Notes under the pieces: model-generated | Seen by the model: only the letters and a program-made list of their open reading frames with translations | The model's database searches: none | Told to the model about the DNA's origin: nothing | Assembly (NCBI GenBank): GCA_013054445.1 | Contig: JAAMPI010000235.1 | Coordinates: 1-49,268 of the forward strand | From: Cudoniella acicularis | Lineage: Eukaryota; Ascomycota; Leotiomycetes; Helotiales; Helotiaceae | Direction: 5' to 3' | Length of the DNA: 49,268 nucleotides | Translations under genes and position numbers: made by a program | In this document: in pieces, positions 1 through 10,610 of the stretch | Layout: the number at the start of each line of letters is the position of its first letter | Numbering within the stretch: the stretch's first letter is position 1

Positions 1-2083
1 GCATTGCAGTTCATGATCAATTGTACGCGCAAAATCGTAGCAAATCAGAAGGCTCAAACCCAGATCTTGGCTCTCTAATTTGCTGGATTTCCTCGCTTAG
101 AAGTGCACGGTCCAGTGCAATGCTAATGGCAGCGCAACGGATAGGAACAAGGAATTCTTATTCTTATTTTTAAAGTGCAGTGGACTTCTATGTAGCTTAT
201 TGATGTAGGATTTTATTAAAGCAATGGGCACGCAGAGAACTCGCAGTATATTCTACTTTTATTTAATTGCATGTCCAATATAATTCCTGGTTATTTAGTT
301 CTTTGCAAGTGTTTTGAGGGAAAGGAAAGGTTCGCTAAAAAGCAGCGCGCACGCCCTAGGAGTTGGGAGACCAGTCGCTAAACGATAGTGTGCAACTCCC
401 TGTAAATTCCCAAAGTACCATGTAATAGGGGTCTGGAATCACTTTGCGGGCGCATGACCATGGTATTACAACTTGTTGCGATCAAGGTGAAGTGGATTGA
501 AGTGGGAGTTTCCAAAATTATGTACATGTATCTTTCTTTACAAAAATATGCATTCTTCTAGATTAATGTATTGCGCAAACAGAAGCATGAAATTCTGAAT
601 CTCAGGGTCTTCGTATAGCGTGCGTAAGGCTGTGGTTTAGTGATGAGTCGCTAAATTATAGCAGTTGAGTCACTGTAGATTAGCGACCGCTCACTGTGAT
701 ATGCGACGACTATTTCAGACCGACGAGAAAAAAAGCCAACTGCTAATAAAGTTCCTATAGAATTATTATTAATTTAGATGTATTGAGTATAGAAAACTAG
801 TCTCCTATATTAATTTAAAGTTGTGATAAAGTAAGATTTTATTTTGGTTGTGCGCGGATTATATGGACTCTTGCATTGTGATTTAGGGCATTTGCTAACT
901 CGTAAGTTACGAGTTATGGGAGCTCCTACGCCGTAATCTACGCTGTGTCGGCACATATCGCCATCCCTTTGACCGTTTTTCGGTCTCGGCAAAGAGCCAC
1001 CCAGGACACTTCGAAGAACAAAAGCTCTTTTGCCTGCTCAGAATTATTATTTTATCAATAAGGGTATCTATTCATGTAGGAGCACATCGCGTTGCAGCTC
1101 CCGCCTTTCCACCAGTGTGCCTTTCAATCGAACAACGATCCGTGCGACAAAGTCACTAACAACATTTCAAGGTACAAACACTTTTCTATCATATTGGATC
1201 TCTAAATAGTGGTAATACGAAGTGACATATACTTTTGAGAATGCATTAAGCTCAGTTGACCTATCAAATTCATGGTTATTCAATTATTTTGAAGTGTTCA
1301 TAAGCATCAAGCCCCCCAAACAGGCAAGCTGTCAACTGGGCGCTTAAGGAGATACGAAAATGGGTTCGTGAAACCTAAGTTTGAAATTAAATTCTGTTTT
1401 CAACCTATTCTGATCTAAAATTCACCTATCTATAGAACACACAAACTATTATATTCAACGGGACCCTATTCTTCGTAACTCTAGGCTTCCTCTCGCTTAA
1501 TCGCATCTATTTACACGAGAATTGGCGTGATGAGGTCCAACGTCAGCCACCAAATATGGAACGCTAAGCCCTCCCATAAGGCTGCAGCTGAGGTGGAAGT
1601 TCCGACAGGCGGTTCGGGTCGGTTCTTGGGGTGACACATTATTGACCCAGCCACTGGGTCACAAAACGGGATGGTAGCACCTTTGCTGCAAGTCATAGTC
1701 ACAGCGGAAGGCTGGGGCGGACCTATGACTTGACTGCGATAAAACACGGCGATACGATAGTGGCTATTCGTTGTTTGGGCCTCAGTTTTTGAGGCTCATT
1801 GCCCCTGGTGCGCCACATGGGACCTGCATCTGCCACGAGGAGCCCCCGTCTTACGTGAAGGGATTGCAACCATCTTGAGATATCTCAGTGTTGGAAGTCT
1901 CATCATCCGCCGATCGCAATCTTTGAGAAAGGTATAAATATAATTTTTTAACGCTCACGGTTTGGTAATTCACTATAACTCACTTGCCTATCTTCCTTTT
2001 CCACAGCTCACTTACCTGTTTTTCTTTCCAAATTCAAACATTTTCACTTTAAACCAAAATTCTAATCCCTAAAAGTTTGCACT
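1..2083. other. Gene-free left flank
   Basis: I see no convincing coding region. ORFs here are short, and none shows a domain motif or a splice-linked continuation. The stretch is moderately AT-rich. A TATA-like stretch lies near 1932, about 150 bp before the start of the next gene, followed by a pyrimidine-rich run (about 1985-2070) typical of fungal promoters. No terminal repeats were found that would define a transposon. Confidence 0.5.
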
Positions 2084-3705
2084 ATGGGATCGACAAGCCC
2101 GCACGGGAAGCGAGTATCTAGGGCGGTTCAACCCAACCCAAAAAGAATAGTTGTGTGTTGTGACGGCACTTGGCAATCTGCAACTTCTCTTGATCCAACC
2201 AAAGGCGCCTCATCAAATGTAGCTCGATTGTGTCGAGTCCTGGCAAAAGCTGGTGTAGACAAAAACAACAAAGTCTGGCAACAACAGGTCTATTACGACG
2301 CTGGTGTTGGGACAGGAGATATTACTGATTTTGACCAAATACGAGAAGGTAAGTGGATCGCAATGAAGACTTCTCATTTGTGGTATATCTAACACATCTA
2401 CAGGTGCACTTGGAGTTGGCCTTGCTGAAAATGTTGTCGAAGCATACAATTTTATCGCGAACAACTATAGTCCAGGAGATGAGCTTTTCTTCTTCGGCTT
2501 TTCCAGGGGAGCATATACAGTTCGTGCTGCGGCCGGGCTCGTTGGTGAGATTGGAGTTCTTGAACCAGCGTCACTTCCTTCTTTCATCCAACACTACCAC
2601 AATTACATGCATACAAAATCCGATCATCCTACAACATTCAGTACATTTGAGCCTTGGGTTGAGTATGTGAAAGCAAACCTGGATTGCGTTATCGAAACGT
2701 ACGACAAAGTTACTATTCAAGTCATTGGAGCATGGGATACGGTTGGAAGTCTCGGAGTTCCAGAAGTCGGACACTTTGGCTTCAAACACAAAGCCAGCAC
2801 AAAAGCATATCAATTTTATGACACAGACCTCAACGATAGTGCGTGAGCACACCTCAGAATATTCATAGATTAAGCTGACAATAATCCCAGGAATTAAGCA
2901 CGCTTACCAAGCGCTCGCCCTCGATGAACGACGCAGCGCTTTCTCACCCTCCCTCTGGAAACTCAAGAGCGACAACACGACCACCAAGCTGATACAATGC
3001 TGGTTTCCCGGAGCGCATATAAACGTCGGAGGAGGTTCATCCTTAGATATGAAGGGGAATCTCAAAGAAGAACAACTCGCATCCATCACATATGCTTGGA
3101 TGCTCGACCGTATTCGCCCCCACCTCGCATTCTCCGAAACACAACTCGAAGAGCAATTTCTACCCTTCGACGTCCTCGCTGATACTAAATCGCCACAAAC
3201 ACCTCTCTCTCCAGCAAAAATACTCTGGGAGACAGTTAAGCGCAAGACTCTACCAACGGGATATGCAAAGGGCACGATCAATAACAGTTTCACATTTATG
3301 TACCGATTACTAGGTAGTCCCGTCGATCGCACACCAAATGCTTATCATGATCCCAATGCGGGTGAAAAGACAAATGAGAGGATCCATCCGTCTGTATATT
3401 ATCGACAGTTAGCGAGTCTTAGACATAATCAGGAGGTGTATGAGCCTGCTGCCATGAGAGGTTGGGTACGAGAATTTGAAAAAGATGGCATTGATGAGAA
3501 AGGACGCAAATGTCAGGGGTGGATGTGGAAGAAATATAAAGATAGTTCAAAGAAAGAGGTTGAAAGTCAGCTATGGGAATTCGAAATTCAAGCGGAGTTG
3601 GAAGACAGTCTGGAGTATAGATTGATTGAGAACTCATGGGTGGAAAATATTCACAAGCTGGTCATGAAGGCGTGGAAGATAGAACCTGACTCTTCGAGTA
3701 GTTGA
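2084..3705 (+). CDS. DUF2235 alpha/beta-hydrolase (T6SS Tle1-like phospholipase catalytic domain)
   Basis: Three exons, 2084-2348, 2404-2838 and 2891-3705, join in frame to a 504-residue protein. Introns begin GTAAGT and GTGCGT and end CAG. Near the N-terminus is VVCCDGTW, the family's opening strand with a conserved Asp. The nucleophile elbow GFSRG puts the catalytic Ser near residue 122. An Asp-containing strand follows (IGAWDTVGSLG), then a C-terminal His motif (WFPGAHINVGGG). This Ser-Asp-His layout is that of DUF2235, whose bacterial members include type VI phospholipase effectors; fungal members are common and mostly uncharacterised. No signal peptide or membrane segment is visible, so a cytosolic or membrane-associated hydrolase is the inference. 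Substrate cannot be read from sequence. Length is normal for fungal members and all triad motifs are present. Confidence 0.9.
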
Positions 3706-5144
3706 CTGATGGTGTGGAAGGTAATTGAGCTGATAGAATATTAAAGGGGTAGTCAGTGGCAGCAGGAAATTGTTTGCTTGTACTCTAGAGGCATTATGTA
3801 TTAATAGCGGATCAAAAAGATAACTAAGCAGCGAGGCGTTTTGATCGGAATGGTTTCTATTTAACATAATTAATAATTACAATTTATTTCTGCAATAATA
3901 TCAAAATGCAATGCTTGTAAAGCAATTCAAATTTTAGAACTTATTCGTGAGTGAGAAATTTATATAATATATTTTCATAAATGGTGATCTAAAAGTCTGT
4001 AAATTAGCTAAAAACCAGGAGTTTCGCAGTTATGCGAGTGAGAAACCTAAAGTTCATTTCATTGTGATCGCTTCATCCCCAAAAATAAAATTATAATACT
4101 CCTTTATAATTCGATCCATTTGAATTAGAAGAGGGATCGCCATTGTGCCCCCCTTACCCCGCCCCCTTTCTCGCTTAGCATTTACTGTTGCTACAAAGTT
4201 TACTTACTAACGTTTAACCAAAAGAATCGCAGAAAATTCTATTGAAACACTGAAAATGTGGTTTAATTCACAAGTTTCAATATGTGCACAACACTATAAA
4301 TAGACAAACACGATGTAGAAGAATGCGCAAATGAAAGCTCGCTAAGCGAGGCGAAATAGGGGCCAAAACATGGGTGATCGTTTTCAAGAACGTCAAACGT
4401 CAACTGGCGCCTAGAACCAGGCGCCGAGAATTGTGGCTATGCTGAAGGCCGTGAGCGGCCGTGAGACTGTGTCTGCACGCGAGGGCGGTCGAGTTACGGT
4501 TATGTTCATCTGACTGTTTGACTGCGGCCGCATGGTGTTGGCTGGTATAAGAACTCTATCTAGGTCTTTACGTACAGTTGTCCGAGTAACCGCCCGTAAC
4601 ATTCTGCCAATTGTTTGGAGTTTCATTACGAGCCATCCACTCGAGGCGTCACATGCGCAAGTGTATGGTGCTAAATGTCAAAACTAAATATATCAACTGT
4701 GTGTGACATTGAAAGAACTACGCCATGCCGGGCCTATTTTAAATGAATCACAAGGCAGAATCCAGGTATTCGAGTCTTTGGGATATTTTGGAATACAGCG
4801 GTAAAATATTTGGAACGTCTTTCACCAGTACCTCGTAACTTACCGCAGCCAAGTCGCCTGTCCATGACTTTACGAGGGGGTACTTCGCCAGAATACAACC
4901 ACAGGCTGACCGACACAGGCTCACCAGTAGAACGAACATAAGATCTGTAGTAAGATGAGCTGGGGAATTTCGTCATTGAAATTTCCACCGGAAACAAGTT
5001 TCCTATATAACCACGCAACGCTCGCACAACACGAAAATCTCCATATCCATCTCACAAACTCTTACTTCAGACACTTCTATATCAAAAGCAAAATAACCAT
5101 CCAATCTTCTCGCAATCTTTCTCAACAAAGCCACAAAAGAAAAT
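3706..5144. other. Intergenic region
   Basis: No gene is recognised. The region holds the 3' end of the DUF2235 gene and the promoter side of the LysM gene. An AT-rich stretch runs about 3860-4130. A CA- and pyrimidine-rich segment (5030-5140) lies directly before the LysM start and resembles a fungal 5' leader. ORFs at 4411-4626 and 4734-5027 (minus) show no domain and are taken as chance. Confidence 0.5.
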
Positions 5145-5891
5145 ATGGGGAAATGTACTGTTGCCTCCGGTGATACCCTGTCAAAAATTGCTGAATCACA
5201 CAAAGTATCCCTCGACGCCCTCGAAGCCGCCAACCCAGGCGTCACCCCCGAAAAGCTCCAAGTTGGCCAAGTCCTCAACCTCCCTAGCGAGAACCAAATT
5301 CCCCTCCACAGTAACACTGGCGAAATCCCGGGATCCCAAGGCGGAACCAACGGCGGCGGCAACTACATCAACTATTCCGGCCCAGCAGCCAACTTCCCAC
5401 ACCCAGACACATGGGCAAAATATAGCGTTCTCTGGGATACCAACTCCAAGCTCATGAAATACCATGATAGCGATGAGGAAATCGCCATGATTAAATCGGC
5501 CATTGAGCAAGTCGCCCGCGAGTCCGGCTGCGATGTCCGCGCCATTCTATGCATGATCATGCAAGAGACTGGCGGCAACGTTCGCGCTGGAACCACCGCT
5601 GTTCAAGTCACAAATCCGGGACTCATGCAATCCCACAATGGGGTTTCTTTCAACCCTCGGGATCCTCGGGGGAGCATCTTGCAGATGGTACGAGATGGGA
5701 CGGAGGGGACTGCAACAGGGGATGGCTTGAGGCAGTTGGTGGCGAAGTATGGGAATTATTATGAGGCGTTCAGAGGGTACAATTCTGGGACTGTTGATAA
5801 GAATCAGTTGAATGACGGGGGGGTGGCTACCCCTGACTACGTTCGGAACATTGCGAACAGGTTGATGGGACATACTTGGCAGAATATGTAA
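5145..5891 (+). CDS. LysM domain plus lysozyme-like (SLT-type) protein without signal peptide
   Basis: Single exon, 248 residues. One LysM domain fills residues 3-47 (TVASGDTLSKIAESHKVSL, then LQVGQVLNLP), the fold that binds chitin or peptidoglycan. A Gly/Asn-rich linker follows (about 60-80). Residues 115-245 show the marks of the soluble lytic transglycosylase/goose-lysozyme fold: MQETGG with the candidate catalytic Glu at 141, GLMQS at 159-163 and GYNSG at 211-215. The family cleaves the MurNAc-GlcNAc bond of bacterial walls. The protein begins directly with the LysM domain, and no hydrophobic leader is present in the 5' sequence, so it is cytosolic or exported by a non-classical route. 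The role (antibacterial enzyme or chitin/wall binder) is inference. Horizontal acquisition from bacteria is possible but untested. Confidence 0.85.
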   Translation: MGKCTVASGDTLSKIAESHKVSLDALEAANPGVTPEKLQVGQVLNLPSENQIPLHSNTGEIPGSQGGTNGGGNYINYSGPAANFPHPDTWAKYSVLWDTNSKLMKYHDSDEEIAMIKSAIEQVARESGCDVRAILCMIMQETGGNVRAGTTAVQVTNPGLMQSHNGVSFNPRDPRGSILQMVRDGTEGTATGDGLRQLVAKYGNYYEAFRGYNSGTVDKNQLNDGGVATPDYVRNIANRLMGHTWQNM

Positions 5892-6017
5892 TTTAGGAGC
5901 TTGATGTACCGTGTAGGTTGCTGTTTGTTTGGTTTATTTGGTGGGCGCTTTGCTAGTTTAGACATAATTTACTTGATTTAAAAGGATTTCGTAATTAGTA
6001 ACCTATAAAAGTGGGAG

Positions 6018-6231
6018 TAGACTGCGTGATGGGTAACCCACGGGTACCCGTTCGGCCGTGCTTCTCTTTTGTTTCTAGGCTAAATTTAATACGGATTTTT
6101 AGACAGAACTAGAAATTTCAAGCCTATTACGGAAATACGATATTTATTAAAAAAAACCCTTAGGGCTTTACCCGACGCACGGCTAGGCACGGACCAACTA
6201 GTCCGTGTACGGGTACCCATCACGCAGTCTA
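6018..6231. mobile_element. 214-bp MITE with 18-bp perfect terminal inverted repeats
   Basis: The left end TAGACTGCGTGATGGGTA (6018-6035) recurs as an exact reverse complement at 6214-6231. Both sides carry the octamer AGTGGGAG (6010-6017 and 6232-6239), an 8-bp target-site duplication. An 8-bp duplication points to the hAT superfamily. The interior has no coding capacity and contains further GGGTACCCG-type palindromes near both ends (about 6041 and 6210), so it is a non-autonomous element. Superfamily is inferred from the duplication length alone. Confidence 0.88.
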
Positions 6232-6239
6232 AGTGGGAG

Positions 6240-7399
6240 TCGAAAGGGCCAGCCGGAAAAGACAAGTAGCAATTCTACGCAAGAGTGCTCGAACATGGAA
6301 AGGGGCTCTCGGATCGGCAGGTATTTCAGGTCTAGATATTATGCGTTTTGAATCGAAGGAAGGCTCCCCCAAAATGCAATTATTTGCGTAAGCGTAAATT
6401 CGTGGTTCCATGGATAAAGACCCATTTGGAAAAGGCGCTACATTCCTTTCCAAGACAGTTCAATCCCGCTTGTTACTGTCAAGCCACCTGCTGCCACAAA
6501 TTCTCTCTGTCACGTTATAATCCTGTCACCTTACTCAGCTTGCTCCTTAAGTCTTCAAAACTCACGGAAACCAAGTGCAAAATATCTCAAGCTTGCCTGT
6601 CTAAGAATCATAGCTCAGCTTTCCAACGAGGCTACTATGCGCTTAGAAACAATGAACCAGAACAAGCTTCTGACAGAGAACTTCTCTGTCGAGTAACAGG
6701 CCTGATGACAATGAAAAGATTTTTTTATAAAACTATCAACTTCAATTGACGAATGAGATGCTTGGCTTCGTGAGGTTTAGGGTGGTTATTAGTAGGAACC
6801 TACCTCTCTCTGTCTATCTATTCTTATAAGTAGATTCATATTCCTAGGCTAAACCAGCGATTTCTCGCTATCACAACCAGATATTCGGTAGTAGTTGAAA
6901 TATATAAAGATAAGACCTCCTTGGTTTGGGTTTTTCGCATTCCCTACTTAGGTGGCCTTTGCCTCCATTAATTACTATCAAGAGGTATGTACCACAACTC
7001 TAGATATCTTTGAGGTTGTGGACACTGCTCTAAAAGATTTGAAAGCGTAAGAAGTGCGAGAGGTCCGTAGCCAGGCTAAATTCGCCAGAAATACAAAGTG
7101 AGAACGTCGAAAGTAGAGAGTTTGGTTATGGATTGAATTGCTGTCATTTATATCCCTTGTTTGGTCTCGAGAGACGTTTATTTAGATAAATTCAAGAAAG
7201 TTGACTTGACCTACAATTTCATTAGAGACCCGAGAATGTAGAAAGACTTTTACAAGCTACAATTGTTCATTGAGAAAATGATATGAGGACTTTATACTCA
7301 CAAGAGCTGCACAGAATGTTATACTACCGGAATCTCCCTGCTTTCCAGTCCTCGGTATCACGTGACCAGCGCTGCTTTTGCTTAGGTCTGCTCAGGTCT
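6240..7399. other. Intergenic region without recognised gene
   Basis: No recognisable coding region. A plus-strand ORF at 6348-6749 has no domain, no splice partner and no family look. The repeated words around 7380-7405 (AGGTCTGC twice) are local. Nothing else is supported. Confidence 0.4.
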
Positions 7400-7645
7400 G
7401 CCCTATTTTCAAATATTTATAATTCTATCAAAACTTAATATAATTATCTAAAATTTTAAATATAAGCTATTTATATATGTCATTTAATATAAAAAAATAT
7501 AAAAATTCTTAGCTTATAGATTATTATAATATTAATCTTTAAAAAAATATAAAAAAAACCTATATAATTTATATATAAATTAAAGTCTTTAATAACTTTT
7601 TTAATAAAAATTATAAAATTATATTTTTAAAAATAGAGGAGGCGC
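7400..7645. other. AT-rich island, possible RIP product
   Basis: About 245 bases made almost wholly of A and T, with TATA/TTTAAA words and very few C or G. It ends abruptly at a GC-rich word (GGCGCGCC near 7641). In Pezizomycotina such islands commonly derive from repeats mutated C-to-T by repeat-induced point mutation. No repeat ends or coding remnants can be recognised, so the RIP origin is inference. Confidence 0.45.
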
Positions 7646-7851
7646 GCCATGCGCCGAGCCTATGGCCACAGTTTTACCACGCTAACGCAATCAGACAGCG
7701 CTCCCTGTGCATGTGACTCGGCTATGCGGTCCAATAGAAGTGTATCTCGCACGTGTTCATATTACCTTAACAACAATCTCCGCCACTTAATATAACTTCC
7801 AATATCGTAATCGCAATCAAGCTCAGAAACAACTCTACTCCTTGCTACAAA

Positions 7852-9404
7852 ATGTCCTCAAGGCCGGAATCAGAGTTTGCACGTCTTGAGCAACTGCTTC
7901 TAGAAGCTGATGGGCGAGCAGAGCACGAACGAAGACGTGCGGAGGACGAGCAGCGCAGTCGAAAGGAAGCCGACGAGAGGGCAGAACAGGAGCGAAGGCG
8001 TGCAGAGGAAGCCAACGAGCGTGCAGAACAGGAACGAAGACGTGCGGACGACGAGAACCATACCAGCCCCCTCGGTAGTGACACCTGGTCAAACGAGCCT
8101 CGCTATGAAAATATCTACAGGGCACGACTCGACTTCGTACTTAATAAAGTGTCTGAAGCTGCCTTACAGGAACTTGTCTCTTCACTACGAAATGGTATGA
8201 GATGTACAATTTCAGGACACTATGCGGCGGGAGACTTCAATCTTGTCAAAAAGATAGCGTTTGATGATGATGTGCAATGGATTATACGGATTCGTCTACC
8301 GCCGTTATCGTACTTCATGTCTGATACACCAAGAAGGGAAGCAAGCCACAGCGAGACTGAAGTGCGGGGCAGCCGTATCATATGTACAGAGAGAGATCTA
8401 GAATCACTTAAAAGTGAAATTTTGACGATGAAGTATCTTCGGTTCGATCTCCCATTGCCTGAAAAACAAACTTGAACTGATATCGAAACAATGATAGAAC
8501 CAAGACCACTATTCCAATCCCAAGAATTTATGCCTACTCCCTTCAAAACGACAATACCATCGGATTCCCCTACATAATAATGAATTACGTCCATGGCACC
8601 ACAGCATTCCACCTCTCTGCTAAATTCGGCAATCCTTTGTCGATACCAGCACGGTACCTTAATCACTACTATACTCAACTTGCCAAAATAACAAGAGAAC
8701 TAGCTTCCCTACAATTTGCACTTATTGGATCGCTCACTGGTGACCCGGATTCTGCGACCATGGATGAAGTTAAGATTGGACCAATTGCCGAAACAGGCGA
8801 AGGCCCCTATGAAACAGCGCAGGATTTTTATACCAATTACCCAGCAGCAATAGCAGGTGCGTTGTACAGCGATCCTCAAGCTCTAGACTCAGGAGGGTGT
8901 GAGACGATTCGTCGCTTACCCGGTCTTCTCCGGACCTGTGTTGAAGAAACATATTCTCAGGAGATGACATACAGCCTTACGAATTTAGAAATGGGCACGC
9001 ACAACATTCTCGTGAACAACTCCTTCGACATCCTTGCAGTCATTGATTGGGATACTGTGATAGCAGCTCCGAGTGCTGTACGCCATCAGTTCCCATGGTG
9101 TATTGGTGGTGATCCTGGGGTACCGGGGATTGGGCCTATAAAGGCGTTTGGGGAGTGGGAGGGGAGACTAGAGATGTGTAGGCGGTTCGCGGCAATGTTA
9201 GAGAGGAGCACCGATGAGGAAGTGAAGGATGGAAAGGGGCGGTTATTCTCCGCTGCGAATTTTTTTAGTAAGGAAGCCTTGGCTTTCAGAGCCCTGACGT
9301 TCTTCAGAATTAAGCAGAGCTGGGTTGACGAGCAGTGGGTGCCTGGATTGAATTGGATTGAGAGATGTAATGCTACCGAGATTTTGAGTTGGTACGGAAT
9401 GTGA
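7852..9404 (+). CDS. Coiled-coil plus aminoglycoside-phosphotransferase (APH)-like kinase-fold protein
   Basis: Two exons, 7852-8432 and 8498-9404 (intron GTATCT...ATAG), give 495 residues. The join restores the family's hinge region: IPIPRIYAYS, then GFPYIIMNYVHGT. Residues about 10-68 are a charged coiled coil of a repeated unit (RAEQERRRAEEANE). The nucleotide-binding side (GDFNLVKKIAF, WIIRIRLPP) and the metal-binding VIDWD motif are present. The catalytic loop, normally H-x-D-L before the conserved NILV, reads LTNLEMGTHNILV. The Asp is Asn and the His is Leu, so activity is doubtful. Fungal APH-like families are large and their substrates unknown. Drug resistance is not implied. No signal peptide is present, so a cytosolic location is likely. 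Confidence 0.82.
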
Positions 9405-9655
9405 AATAAAAGGACTGAACGGGAGTTTTCTATTGATCTGACGGTGGTTATGATACAATTGATTTAGTATAGTATTTTATCCCTAATGCCCTGATCTTCC
9501 AACGCAGTAGTCATTCTCCACTTCAAGATTCCTAAATCTGCTCAGGCAGATTAGCGAGATATTCCAAGGCGTAGGCTATACATTTTTCTAAACTTTTCTG
9601 AACCGGAAGATGAAAGCCTCAGATAAAGAGATCCTCGCAACAAATCAAATGTCTG

Positions 9656-9772
9656 TCAGGAGAAAGCTCTAGATTTAGCAATCTGTTGTTGAAGGTTCCT
9701 ACGATCGCCATAGCTCACGCCCAGTGTCTCCAGGTCGGACTCGGTGATGTCGAGTATTGAGTCGAAATTCAT
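9656..9772 (-). pseudogene. SAM-domain fragment
   Basis: A minus-strand ORF of 38 codons. Its central part reads DITESDLETLGV followed by GDRRNLQQQIA, the C-terminal half of a sterile alpha motif as found in many fungal SAM-domain proteins (DITDSDLDxLGVxxGHRRKLQ-like). It starts at an ATG and ends at TGA, but a whole SAM domain is about 65 residues and nothing upstream continues it. I read it as a truncated remnant of a larger gene, not a working small protein. Confidence 0.5.
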
Positions 9773-9947
9773 CCATTACCTTTTTCAAACTTTCAACCTG
9801 ACGTCTTATGTTCCATCTCCTCTCCACCCCCTCCATGTCTTGGTTTAGTCTAATCCAAATATACCATCCAAACCGACCGTTATTGAGCTTCTCCGAGTGG
9901 ATTCAAGTTCCAGACGCGCCTAAATTCTGTCGTTTGGGTTCAACGTC

Positions 9948-10328
9948 TTATTCCCCCAGAACACCAGATACAATATGCCATCCGTTTGTCAGTTCGCTGA
10001 GTTCTCTACTTCCCTTGAAAAAGAATTTTCCGTTATTTGTCATATCCGTTGGATCTTGAATCACCCATGTCGCCCCCAAACACTTCCCCGTTTCTGCGAT
10101 TGCTGTCGTATTCTTACGGTAATCGGTACAGGAATCTATACAAGCATCTAGTGATTGCGCGTATTCACCGCCATTGAAACTAATCCCTTGAGTAATGGTT
10201 CTGTGGCAAAATATGGTGTAATTGCTACTTGAGGAGGATGCAAGCGAAGAGTAGACTGTGCTGTTGACCAGTGGACAGAATGCTACGTCGAGAATCACGG
10301 TAGCTGTGGCTTGTAGCGCGGACGTCAT
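9948..10328 (-). CDS. PAN/apple-like cysteine domain protein, small, possibly incomplete
   Basis: 126 codons from ATG at 10328. The order FC..., SLDACIDSCTDY and KCLGATWVI matches fungal extracellular PAN/apple-like modules, in which a C-x3-C helix pair is followed by a Cys-Gly/Val strand. The final Cys of the module (normally C-[WY]-[LF]-K) is replaced by GKFFFK, which would leave one disulfide unpaired. No signal peptide is seen at the ATG. The frame stays open for a few codons upstream (QPACK), so the true 5' exon may lie elsewhere or be lost. Several decayed genes surround it. Fragment or degenerating gene is likely; the domain call is by pattern only. Confidence 0.4.
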   Translation of the reverse strand: MTSALQATATVILDVAFCPLVNSTVYSSLASSSSSNYTIFCHRTITQGISFNGGEYAQSLDACIDSCTDYRKNTTAIAETGKCLGATWVIQDPTDMTNNGKFFFKGSRELSELTNGWHIVSGVLGE

Positions 10329-10610
10329 TTTACATGCCGGTTGACTGAATTGTTATCAGTTGTGCTTCAGTGGAACTTTTTCTGCTACGTACCTACTCGT
10401 GGAAGTACTTCTCTTGTCGTTTAGAAGAACTAGCAGTCTGCAGCAACGGTACTAAAGCTAAAGCATCGTGTGAGTCGTCGAGAGGTTCTCGATCTGAAAA
10501 GCTCAGCCTTCTGCAAGAGATCGAGACATGTGGCCTTATGATGAGGGGGATGGCCTATAACACCTTTTAGCGATCCAGCAGAGACAAGCCACCTCAGTCG
10601 ACACCGCTTC

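Noticed and set aside
643..690. Small imperfect palindrome around GTCGCTAA
   Set aside because: Arms are under 16 bp with mismatches, and there is no target duplication or second copy; chance level in AT-rich DNA.
1511..1747. 78-codon minus ORF in the left flank
   Set aside because: No domain, no partner exon, hydrophobic tail of chance type.
6348..6749. 133-codon plus ORF after the MITE
   Set aside because: AT-rich, Lys/Phe/Cys-heavy, no motif. The only nearby repeat feature is the MITE, which ends before it.
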